Source: Treponema sp. (lineage in GTDB: Bacteria > Spirochaetota > Spirochaetia > Treponematales > Breznakiellaceae). From it: 10,099 bases of DNA. Location of the stretch: positions 1 to 10,099 of the forward strand of contig JAIRUO010000037.1 in the NCBI GenBank assembly GCA_031254385.1. The letters run 5' to 3'. Below the pieces are notes generated by a model. The model saw only the letters and a program-made list of their open reading frames with translations, searched no databases and was not told the origin of the DNA. Shown here piece by piece: positions 1-6,269 of this stretch (position 1 is the first letter of the stretch; each line of letters opens with the position of its first letter). Both the position numbers and the translations under genes were made by a program.

Positions 1-578
1 ACTATTACAATGCCGGTACCATTTTTAGCAGCCGGAACCGAGGCGATTTGGCGGAAAATTACTTCAAAAAAGCCATATCCCTTAATACCAAAGATCCCAG
101 GTTCTATGTCGAGCTTGGGACCCTCCTTTATCTGAGCAAAAAAACAAGGGAAGCCAGCGCCACTTTGGAAGAAGCCTTAAAGCTTGATCCAAACAACCTT
201 ACAGCTCAGTTTTATATGGGAAAGGTGCTTAAGGATTCCAAGGAATACTCGGCTTCCCTACCCTATTTTGAAAAGGCTTCCCGGGATCAGGAATTTAAGG
301 TTCGCGCCCTCGTTGAAACCGGAAGCTGCTATATGTCGCTTAAAATGATAGACAAGGCCATTCCGGAACTGGATAGGGCGGTAAAAATAAGCGGAAACGA
401 TGCAGAAACAGACTGCCTCTATGCCCGGTATTTTCTGGGCTTATGCTACGAGAAAAAACAGGATTTGCCCACGGCCGTAGCCCAATGGGAAAAAATATAT
501 GCCATTAAGAAAAATTTCCGCGATGTTGGAGAAAAACTGGTTCAGTACCAAGACTACCGCCAATCAGGGCAGGTATGA
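1..578 (+). CDS. TPR-repeat protein, 3' part (5' end outside window)
   Basis: The frame is open from the first complete codon (base 3), and TPR-like sequence is already present before the first possible in-window start, a TTG at 48. The gene therefore begins upstream of the window. The visible 191 or so residues form about five tetratricopeptide repeats with the usual small/aromatic pattern, for example YFKKAISLN, LEEALKLDPNN, YFEKASRD, LDRAVKIS and WEKIYAIKKNF closing successive units. TPR arrays are helical scaffolds that bind other proteins; no catalytic domain is visible in this part. Any signal peptide or membrane anchor would lie in the missing N-terminus. The stop overlaps the next start as ATGA at 575-578, so it heads or sits within a translationally coupled operon with the phosphoesterase and ParB-like genes. 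The TPR assignment is secure; the partner and role are unknown. Confidence 0.85.
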   Translation, partial: YYNAGTIFSSRNRGDLAENYFKKAISLNTKDPRFYVELGTLLYLSKKTREASATLEEALKLDPNNLTAQFYMGKVLKDSKEYSASLPYFEKASRDQEFKVRALVETGSCYMSLKMIDKAIPELDRAVKISGNDAETDCLYARYFLGLCYEKKQDLPTAVAQWEKIYAIKKNFRDVGEKLVQYQDYRQSGQV

Positions 579-1246
579 AAATCCTCTGTGTTTCAGATCA
601 GATAGACCCCCTGATCTACACCAATTCCATAAAAGAGCGTTTTGCCGGCGTGGATTTGGTATTAAGCGCAGGGGACCTTCCCATGGATTATCTGGACTTT
701 ATTGTATCAACCCTGAATAAACCGACTTTTTTTGTCTTTGGAAACCACAACCTTAAGGAATACGCAAAGTACCGAGGAACAGTTGACCCATTAGCCACAG
801 GCAACGACGAACCCATTGAAGCGCTTTCGTATTCGGGGGCGACCCATCTGGGAACCAAAGTAAAACGCGAAGAAGGGCTAATCATCGCGGGCCTTGGGGG
901 CTGCATGCGCTATAACCGCGATGAAAACCAGTATACAGAATTCCAGATGAAGATGGAGATACTAAAAATCATTCCGAATCTGTTTATAAACCGTATCTTC
1001 CGAGGGCGTTATCTGGATATACTCTTAACCCATGCGTCTCCCAGGGGTATTCACGATATGGAAGACAGGTGTCACCTTGGGTTCAAATGCTTTCTCTGGT
1101 TCATGAAGGTTTTTAGGCCCCGCTACCTGATTCACGGGCACATTCATCTTTATGACCTTTCGACAGTCAGAACTACCAAATATATGGATACGCTAGTTAT
1201 CAACGCGTACAGCCACTATCTTCTGAACACGGATGAAAAAATATGA
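575..1246 (+). CDS. Calcineurin-like metallophosphoesterase, divergent motif I
   Basis: A 223-residue single-domain protein with most of the calcineurin-like phosphoesterase motifs in order: an N-terminal VSDQID (residues 6-11), AGDLPMD with metal ligand Asp34, GNHN (56-59), LLTHASPRG (150-158) and HGHIH (187-191). These residues hold two metal ions and hydrolyse a phosphomonoester or phosphodiester bond. Motif I is normally D-x-H; here Asp8 is followed by Gln and Ile, so the usual His ligand is absent. Asp11 or another residue may substitute, or one metal site may be altered. No signal peptide or membrane segment is evident, so it is probably cytoplasmic. The ATG at 575 overlaps the TPR stop, and the gene's own stop overlaps the next start (ATGA 1243-1246). 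Substrate unknown. Family assignment is strong; activity is inference. Confidence 0.88.
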   Translation: MKILCVSDQIDPLIYTNSIKERFAGVDLVLSAGDLPMDYLDFIVSTLNKPTFFVFGNHNLKEYAKYRGTVDPLATGNDEPIEALSYSGATHLGTKVKREEGLIIAGLGGCMRYNRDENQYTEFQMKMEILKIIPNLFINRIFRGRYLDILLTHASPRGIHDMEDRCHLGFKCFLWFMKVFRPRYLIHGHIHLYDLSTVRTTKYMDTLVINAYSHYLLNTDEKI

Positions 1247-2181
1247 CAGACAGCGGACCGCCTCCCGAAACCTTCGGTTTTACCCAGGCCACAGACGATT
1301 TTAACAGGGCCAGGGGTAAGGCAATCATTTCAAAATTTACCAATATAATGAATTCGCGGCGTGACGATCTGCTCTCTTTCCATGATGTCAAGGAAATACT
1401 AAAGCCAAATAATCAGGTGTATTGGGGAATGAAGCAGGTTCCCATTAAGCTCATAGTCGGCAGCGAAGGCCGTTACCGCGATTTTAACAAAGGCTTCCAC
1501 CCCCGTTCCGAATTTCTCCGGGCCCGCTGGGAACGGGTTGACAGGGCCAATATTAACGACATTCCCCTTCCTGCCATACAGCTTTACGAAATCGGCGGCG
1601 CGTACTTTGTCAGAGACGGAAATCACCGTGTTTCAGTTGCCCGATCCCAGGGAGTGGAAGAAATCGATGCAGAGGTGACCAGCCTTTCTTCTGAAATTGC
1701 CATTACCTCTTCGATGACTACCGATGATCTGCGCGAAGCTGTAATTAATCTTGAAAAAAGCATCTTTTATGAGAAAACAAATTTTGAAGAATTGACAGGG
1801 GACAAAGAATTAAATTTTACCACTACCGGGCGCTACGATAAAATTTACGAGCATATTCTGCAGCATAAGTATTATCAGAATCAGGATTCTGAAGAAGAGA
1901 TTTCATTCTCTGATGCTCTGGTCTCCTGGTATAAAGAAATATACAGTCCCATTATCAAGATCATTAACGAGCAAAAAATAATAAGTAATTTCCCTGGGAA
2001 AAGCCCCAGCGATCTTTACATCTGGATAGTACGGCACTGGGATTTCCTCAAAAAAAAGTACGGAGACGATTATCCGATTGCCGATGCCGCAAAGAATTTT
2101 TGTGTCCGTTACGGGATACAAAAAAAGCACTTTTCTAATTTTTTTAAGCTTCTGATGGGTAAATTTCAAAAGCAGGGATAA
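1243..2181 (+). CDS. ParB/sulfiredoxin-fold protein with conserved helical C-terminal domain
   Basis: A 312-residue protein. Residues about 55-150 look like a ParB N-terminal-type (sulfiredoxin-like fold) domain: a VPIKLIVGSEGRYRDF strand region, LPAIQLYEIGGAYFVRDG and the signature RDGNHRVSVAR (124-134), which resembles the nucleotide-binding GxxR segment of ParB-like proteins. Residues about 195-275 (YDKIYEHILQHKYY, WYKEIYSPIIKII, FPGKSPSDLYIWIVRH) match in style the C-terminal region of uncharacterised bacterial proteins that pair such a domain with a DUF4032-like segment; I recall this rather than having searched it. There is no helix-turn-helix in the ParB position and no parA beside it, so a chromosome-partition role is unlikely. 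The start is translationally coupled to the phosphoesterase through ATGA; a weak GGAT lies about 7 bases upstream. Fold assignment fairly sure; function unknown. Confidence 0.72.
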   Translation: MTDSGPPPETFGFTQATDDFNRARGKAIISKFTNIMNSRRDDLLSFHDVKEILKPNNQVYWGMKQVPIKLIVGSEGRYRDFNKGFHPRSEFLRARWERVDRANINDIPLPAIQLYEIGGAYFVRDGNHRVSVARSQGVEEIDAEVTSLSSEIAITSSMTTDDLREAVINLEKSIFYEKTNFEELTGDKELNFTTTGRYDKIYEHILQHKYYQNQDSEEEISFSDALVSWYKEIYSPIIKIINEQKIISNFPGKSPSDLYIWIVRHWDFLKKKYGDDYPIADAAKNFCVRYGIQKKHFSNFFKLLMGKFQKQG

Positions 2182-2187
2182 ATAGCA

Positions 2188-3084
2188 ATGCATGCTCCTT
2201 TTATGACAATTCCGCCCTGGAAACGGTTCAGGGAGTTTATAGCACCAAACGCCGACCGCTTCTCGATTCTTAAAGAACTCGTAGAAGAGGCAAACCTTGA
2301 ATACTCCATAGTGAGTATAGCAGATAACAGGCATTTCTTTATTGCTCCGCCGCCCCCAGAGCAGGAATTCCTCCGCAGCCGCCTGACCATTCTGACAGCC
2401 CACTACGACAGATCACCGGGCAGCCCCGGTGCCAATGACAACAGTGCTGCGGTCTTTATTTTAATTGAAACTGCCGCAAAAATGACCAAGGACAAAATCA
2501 ATAACTGGCTCATTATCTTTACCGATAAGGAGGAACTTGAAAACGGAGAGAGTATCCAGGATCAGGGCGCTTATGCTCTTGCGGCCGGTCTTAAAAATTC
2601 TGGCCTGGGGAATTCAAGGGTTTATAACTTTGACGCATGCGGTACCGGCGATACCATCATTGTTTCAACTACCGCAGAGTACCTATTAAAGAAAGATATC
2701 TCCCCTGGAAGCGAAAAAATTCTAGCCTCTGTCATGGAGTTAAAAGAAAACGCCCTAGAAGCGGCCCATCATCTGGGTATGGACAGGGTAAAACTGGCAC
2801 CCACTCCTTTTTCAGATGACGCGGGATTTCTGCGCATGGGAATTGCGGCCCAGACTATTACCGTACTGCCTTCGAATGAATACATGCTTTTTGTCCCTAT
2901 AGTACGCAAAAACCCTGAATTCGCAAAAATACTGATAAGCCAGCGCTACAGGAACGCCAACAATTTAAAACTTATACCTGAAACCTGGCGCTGCCTAAAC
3001 ACTGCGAGGGACAGCTATCTTAGGCTCACCCCTGAGCATTTCCGTTCAGTACAGCGTTTTGCGGAAGCTTTATGCAAAGGGTGA
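2188..3084 (+). CDS. M28-family zinc peptidase homologue, last His ligand changed
   Basis: A 298-residue protein with the M28 aminopeptidase layout: AHYDRSPGSPGANDN (71-85; first ligand His72, bridging Asp84), DKEE (113-116; catalytic Glu115 and ligand Glu116), NFDACGTGD (147-155; ligand Asp149) and PFSDDAGFLRMGI (207-219). Characterised M28 enzymes carry His in the last motif (SDH); here it is Asp211, so four of five ligands are kept. No secretion signal is obvious, although many M28 enzymes are exported. The start at 2188 lies 6 bases after the ParB-like stop, with AGGG about 10 bases upstream inside the previous gene; an ATG at 2203 is a possible alternative. Last visible member of the plus-strand operon. 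It could be an active peptidase with altered metal binding, an amidohydrolase-like relative, or a non-catalytic protein. Confidence 0.78.
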   Translation: MHAPFMTIPPWKRFREFIAPNADRFSILKELVEEANLEYSIVSIADNRHFFIAPPPPEQEFLRSRLTILTAHYDRSPGSPGANDNSAAVFILIETAAKMTKDKINNWLIIFTDKEELENGESIQDQGAYALAAGLKNSGLGNSRVYNFDACGTGDTIIVSTTAEYLLKKDISPGSEKILASVMELKENALEAAHHLGMDRVKLAPTPFSDDAGFLRMGIAAQTITVLPSNEYMLFVPIVRKNPEFAKILISQRYRNANNLKLIPETWRCLNTARDSYLRLTPEHFRSVQRFAEALCKG

Positions 3085-3110
3085 CTTTGTATATACATCC
3101 GTTTCCAGCT

Positions 3111-3803
3111 CTATAAATCCTTAATAAGGCTATCCTCGTCAACGTAATAGTTATTAAAATCATTCTTATCAAAATATACCCGAACTGTTTTATTATGAGC
3201 ATACGAAGGCTTAAACCAAATATTATGGCTTTTAAATAAATAATCTATACCATTCTCTGAATAACGAGAATGTACTATATAGGGATTTTCATCATTTAGT
3301 TTTAGTGACGTATTTCGCTTTATTTCAATTATATCCGCCATTACATAATTGCCCCATAAAATTAATTTATCTCTTTGTTTTTCAAGAGTACGATTTTTTA
3401 TATTAAGCACAATGCCTACAACTAAAAAAATTAGTCCAAAACTTCCAAAACTTGAAAGTAAAATTAAATAAAAATTCCCTGAAGCTAATATAACTTTGCT
3501 CGGATTTAGCGGATCGTAATATATTTCTATAGCCTTACCGGTATACATACTGGAATCATACTGATCTAGTCCCGTAGTTATCTCTTTTCCGGCATTTGTT
3601 TTATATGTAACAAGAACATTTATATGATCCCTTGAACCAGATATGGCACTGATAATGCCTACTGTTTTAATCCCATTTTCTTTAAGGTTCATATAATACA
3701 TATGAGAAGCAACAAAAAAAATTGTTCCAAATATAATGAAAAAAGAACCGAAACATATAAAGAAAAAAGAGAATCCTTTATTTTTATTGAACTTCTTTTT
3801 CAT
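3111..3803 (-). CDS. DUF3592-type two-pass membrane protein
   Basis: A 230-residue protein with two clear hydrophobic spans at about residues 11-33 and 110-134. Between them is a soluble stretch ending in IEIYYDPLNPSKVIL (92-106), the hallmark of DUF3592 proteins, whose function is unknown. The C-terminal part (about 155-225) appears to be a second copy of the same soluble module: a strand-rich segment, then GIDYLF, then VRVYFDKNDFNNYYVDED in the place of the YYDP motif. The positive N-terminus (MKKKFNKNKG) suggests the start faces the cytoplasm. The gene is clearly AT-rich: two 60-base rows I counted (3121-3180 and 3301-3360) are 27% and 32% GC, against 57% in a row of the neighbouring pgi. 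With its position beside intergenic repeats this suggests later acquisition. Convergent to the M28 gene; AAAGG lies rather far upstream of the start. Confidence 0.75.
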   Translation of the reverse strand: MKKKFNKNKGFSFFFICFGSFFIIFGTIFFVASHMYYMNLKENGIKTVGIISAISGSRDHINVLVTYKTNAGKEITTGLDQYDSSMYTGKAIEIYYDPLNPSKVILASGNFYLILLSSFGSFGLIFLVVGIVLNIKNRTLEKQRDKLILWGNYVMADIIEIKRNTSLKLNDENPYIVHSRYSENGIDYLFKSHNIWFKPSYAHNKTVRVYFDKNDFNNYYVDEDSLIKDL

Positions 3804-3860
3804 ATATAAACATCATTACCTTTTGCCAGCCTTACTATATACCCCTAAATCCTTCTTCCC

Positions 3861-3880
3861 CTCCGCGCCTCTGCGTGAAA
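3861..3880 (-). repeat. CGCAGAG-type intergenic repeat unit
   Basis: On the minus strand this reads TTTCACGCAGAGGCGCGGAG. It matches the widespread bacterial intergenic family built on CGCAGAG-like heptamers (short tandemly repeated repetitive sequences), here only about two degenerate units long. It lies between the DUF3592 gene and pgi, directly next to the C-rich tract. Family recognition is from memory. Confidence 0.5.
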
Positions 3881-3884
3881 TCTT

Positions 3885-3918
3885 CCCCTAGTCCCTCAGT
3901 CCCTGATCCCCAGTCCCT
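3885..3918. repeat. C-rich tandem tract downstream of pgi; minus-strand G-quadruplex candidate
   Basis: Degenerate 8-base units of the form YAGTCCCT (3889-3896, 3897-3904, 3911-3918) give five C-runs of three or four bases at 3885-3888, 3893-3895, 3901-3903, 3908-3911 and 3915-3917, separated by only 3-5 bases. On the minus strand, which is the pgi transcript, this meets the usual G-quadruplex pattern of four or more G3 runs with short loops. It starts 5 bases past the pgi stop. No ordinary hairpin-plus-U terminator is visible here, so the tract is the only candidate 3' structure. Confidence 0.6.
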
Positions 3919-3922
3919 TCTC

Positions 3923-5527
3923 TTAAATCGCAAGCAATTTCGAATAAGCGTCCAAAACCAGATCCCCAGAACTTGAGCCTTTAGCGCCTAATATCTTCTT
4001 TGCCAAAACCTTACCCAACTGCACTCCTTCCTGATCAAAGCTGTTGATGTTCCATACTAAGCCCTGGAACATCACCTTGTTCTCAAAATGGGCGAGTAAC
4101 GCGCCTAAAGTTTTGGGATCAAGGCGTTTTCCGTATATCAGACTGGAAGGTCTGCCACCGGGGAAATCTTTTGCGCCGTCAGCATCTTTCTTTCCCAGGG
4201 CAAAGGCCGCGATTTGGGCTGCCAGATTCGCCTTGAGCTTGGCCTGACTGCCTGAGCCTTCGACTGTGATATCATCTTTAAGCTGGCTTTCAATAAATCC
4301 AATAAATTGCAGAGGAACTACATCGGTTCCCTGATGGAGAAGCTGGTAAAAAGAATGTTGGCCGTTTGTTCCCGGTTCGCCAAAAACCACAGGGCCGGTC
4401 TGGTAAGCAACTGGCTTGCCGTCACGGTTCACCCTTTTTCCGTTTGATTCCATGTCAAGCTGCTGAAGATGGGCAGGAAAACGGGAGAGTCCCTGGCTGT
4501 AGGGCAGCACTGCCGTACAGGGGAGCCCCAAAAAATTCCGCTCCCAAACTCCGATCAGCGCGTCAAGAAGACTGGCATTTTTGCGTATACCGGTTTCCAG
4601 TGCTGCCTTGTCCGCTTCGTGAGCGCCGGCAAGGAAGTCCTTGAAAACATCGCTGCCAAAGGCAAGGGAAAGGATAACCCCTCCTACAGCAGAAGTTGAC
4701 GAGTAACGGCCTCCAATAAAATCATCCATATAGAAAGAATCAAGGTATTTCGGGTTATGCGCCAGAGGGCTTGTCTCGCTGGTAACGGCTACCATGTGTT
4801 TGGCTGGATCTAGGCCAGCCTTTGTCAGTTTTTCTTTGACAAAGAGCTCATTGGTCAAAGTCTCCAGGGTGGTTCCACTTTTGGAAACTAGGACAAAGAG
4901 GGTTTCAGCAAGAGGCAGCTCAGAACAAATGCGCGAAGCATCATCGGGATCAACATTGGAAATAAACTCCGCCCTAAGCTGTTTTTTGCCTTCAGCCTTT
5001 GCCCAATTCTGAAGGGCCAGAGCCATTGCCCTGGGGCCCAAATCCGAGCCGCCTATACCTATCTGGCAGACCGCAGAAAAAGTTTTCCCCGCAGAAGGCC
5101 GTATCTCACCTGACCTTACCTTTTCTGCAAACTCAGAAACCCGTTCCAGCTCTTTATTGTAAAAGTCGCCTATGTCCTTGCCTTCATAAATTACCTTAGC
5201 GCCCGTAACTGCCTTGGCATCAGGCGTTCGCAGCAGATGGTGGAGAACCAGCCGCTTTTCCGTAGTGTTCATTATTTCGCCTTCTGCTAAAGCCCTGTAT
5301 TTGGAAACCAGCTCCAGTTCGTCCGCCAGCGCCTGGAGCGCGTCCAGAACAGAATCTTCAACAGGCCGGGCAGCCCAGTTGAATTGCAGGCCAGCAGCCA
5401 GAGGAGTTGTACACTTCCCCACCCGTTCCGCAGTTAAATAAGAAGAAAAATCGAATTTCTTCCCGGCTTCCGCAAGGTTTTGAAGGGCCTTATACCCATT
5501 TGTCTTGTCCAGATCTTTGTAATTCAT
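3923..5527 (-). CDS. pgi: Glucose-6-phosphate isomerase
   Basis: A 534-residue cytoplasmic enzyme interconverting glucose 6-phosphate and fructose 6-phosphate in glycolysis and gluconeogenesis, with length typical of the long bacterial/eukaryotic form. Family motifs are all present: QIGIGGSDLGPRA (155-167), SKSGTTLET (215-223, phosphate binding), FIGGRYSSTSAVGG (270-283, PGI signature 1), catalytic-base segment QQLDMESNGK (355-364, Glu360), NGQHSFYQLLHQG (388-400, ring-opening His391) and FDQEGVQLGK (497-506, Lys506). Signature 2 usually reads GVE; here it is GVQ, a mild deviation. GGAGG on the minus strand (5532-5536), 4 bases before the ATG and inside the end of argR, fixes the start. The argR stop overlaps this start as ATGA, so the two are probably co-transcribed. 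Confidence 0.97.
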   Translation of the reverse strand: MNYKDLDKTNGYKALQNLAEAGKKFDFSSYLTAERVGKCTTPLAAGLQFNWAARPVEDSVLDALQALADELELVSKYRALAEGEIMNTTEKRLVLHHLLRTPDAKAVTGAKVIYEGKDIGDFYNKELERVSEFAEKVRSGEIRPSAGKTFSAVCQIGIGGSDLGPRAMALALQNWAKAEGKKQLRAEFISNVDPDDASRICSELPLAETLFVLVSKSGTTLETLTNELFVKEKLTKAGLDPAKHMVAVTSETSPLAHNPKYLDSFYMDDFIGGRYSSTSAVGGVILSLAFGSDVFKDFLAGAHEADKAALETGIRKNASLLDALIGVWERNFLGLPCTAVLPYSQGLSRFPAHLQQLDMESNGKRVNRDGKPVAYQTGPVVFGEPGTNGQHSFYQLLHQGTDVVPLQFIGFIESQLKDDITVEGSGSQAKLKANLAAQIAAFALGKKDADGAKDFPGGRPSSLIYGKRLDPKTLGALLAHFENKVMFQGLVWNINSFDQEGVQLGKVLAKKILGAKGSSSGDLVLDAYSKLLAI

Positions 5528-6024
5528 ATTGCCTCCAATTCTGGGACGTTTTTTTGCAGATTTTGCAAAAAATCTTGCCCCGTGACGCCTTCTTTTAGTA
5601 CTACAAATACGGTATTATCCCGCCCGGATATGGTGCCCAAAACATCCTGTATATTGAAGGTGTCCAGGGCCATGGCCACGGAATCGGAATGTCCAGAATA
5701 GGTCTTTATTACTACTATATTACCAGACCATTCAATCGAAATATATCCCCTTAAAAAATCCTGGGCAAAGGCACGATCCGCTTCTTTTAGCTCGTCATCT
5801 GCGGGGAGTGAATATACGTAGCCGTCATGGCCGTTTGAAACTTTCCCCACTTTTAGGACTTTTAGGTCCCTGGACAGAGTTGCCTGGGTTACATCAAACC
5901 CTTCTTTTTGCAGATGAAGAAGGAGCGTTTCCTGAGACTCGATAGGATAGGTTTTTATTAAATTCCTGACCGCTTTTAGGCGGGACTGCCGTTCTTTCAT
6001 GAATATATATAGAATAATAATCAT
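5524..6024 (-). CDS. argR: Arginine repressor ArgR
   Basis: Up to 166 residues. The N-terminal half is the ArgR winged-helix DNA-binding domain, with KERQSRLKAVRNLI (10-23), SQETLLLHLQKEGF and the recognition motif TQATLSRDLKVL (46-57). The C-terminal half is the arginine-binding oligomerisation domain: GNIVVIKTYSGHSDSVAMALD (101-121) and GTISGRDNTVFVV (130-142). The usual GTIAGDDT Asp pair is replaced by GRDN, so ligand binding may differ. The start is uncertain. ATG at 6024 has GAAGG only about 3 bases upstream and adds an odd hydrophobic MIIILYIF; ATG at 6000 gives a typical 158-residue ArgR beginning MKERQ but has no Shine-Dalgarno. ArgR represses arginine biosynthesis when arginine is present, yet its partner here is pgi and no arginine gene is in view. 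Confidence 0.93.
   Translation of the reverse strand: MIIILYIFMKERQSRLKAVRNLIKTYPIESQETLLLHLQKEGFDVTQATLSRDLKVLKVGKVSNGHDGYVYSLPADDELKEADRAFAQDFLRGYISIEWSGNIVVIKTYSGHSDSVAMALDTFNIQDVLGTISGRDNTVFVVLKEGVTGQDFLQNLQKNVPELEAI
5532..5536 (-). promoter_or_regulatory. pgi ribosome binding site within argR
   Basis: GGAGG on the minus strand, 4 bases before the pgi ATG. It sits in the last codons of argR, so pgi translation is likely coupled to, or initiated within, the argR message. Confidence 0.75.
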
Positions 6025-6072
6025 TTTCCTTCAATTTTCGCAACCCCACATTCAAAAAAAAACAATCAACAA

Positions 6073-6092
6073 CCCAGGAGCAAGCACCTGGG
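6073..6092. repeat. Hairpin CCCAGG-N8-CCTGGG
   Basis: A perfect 6-bp stem with an 8-base loop (AGCAAGCA) in the argR-fapA intergenic region. No U-run follows on either strand, so it is not a standard terminator. Its core GGAGCAAGC is shared with the second hairpin at 6166-6181, and both continue into GGGTAT or GGGGTAT, so the two look like diverged copies of one palindromic unit. Confidence 0.7.
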
Positions 6093-6122
6093 TATGTAGG
6101 TTCCGATAAGAATGGATTGTAT

Positions 6123-6195
6123 GTTGGTTTAATACCATATTACAGGAAGATGGACTAACTAAAAACCGGAGCAAGCTCCGGGGTATTAAACCAAC
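6123..6195. repeat. 14-bp perfect inverted repeat enclosing a hairpin (structured or MITE-like element)
   Basis: GTTGGTTTAATACC (6123-6136) is the exact reverse complement of GGTATTAAACCAAC (6182-6195), 45 bases apart. Directly against the right arm is an inner hairpin, CCGGAG-CAAG-CTCCGG (6166-6181), which would stack on the outer stem; 29 bases (6137-6165) stay unpaired. A perfect 14-bp match this close is very unlikely by chance. It lies between the divergent argR and fapA starts. It could be a REP- or MITE-like mobile repeat, a structured leader RNA of fapA, or an operator. I do not recognise it as a known riboswitch. Confidence 0.8.
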
Positions 6196-6206
6196 GGACG
6201 GAATAA

Positions 6207-6269
6207 ATGTACAAAAAGTGGAAATCGGGTATGGAAAATCTTATATTTGAAATAGAGGGACAAAAATGA
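6207..6269 (+). CDS. Possible 20-residue upstream ORF of fapA
   Basis: ATG at 6207 opens a frame encoding MYKKWKSGMENLIFEIEGQK and ends at TGA 6267-6269, overlapping the fapA ATG as ATGA. That is the same 4-base overlap seen at three other junctions in this window. An in-frame TAA directly precedes the ATG, so it is not the tail of a longer gene. A weak GGA lies 4 bases upstream. It may be a coupled leader peptide or chance. Confidence 0.3.
   Translation: MYKKWKSGMENLIFEIEGQK
6255..6260 (+). promoter_or_regulatory. fapA ribosome binding site
   Basis: GAGGGA, 5 bases before the ATG at 6266. It is the clearest Shine-Dalgarno among the plus-strand genes and fixes the fapA start. Confidence 0.75.

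Noticed and set aside
1243..2181. Chromosome partition ParB
   Set aside because: Only the fold-type motif is shared; there is no helix-turn-helix, no parA and no parS-like site nearby.
1903..2403. 166-codon open frame on the minus strand
   Set aside because: It lies antisense across the ParB-like and M28-like genes, crosses their junction, and its translation is rich in Cys and Tyr with no recognisable domain. It is a shadow frame.
6025..6265. CRISPR array or known riboswitch
   Set aside because: There are only two diverged hairpin copies without regular spacers, and no match to any riboswitch consensus I know.
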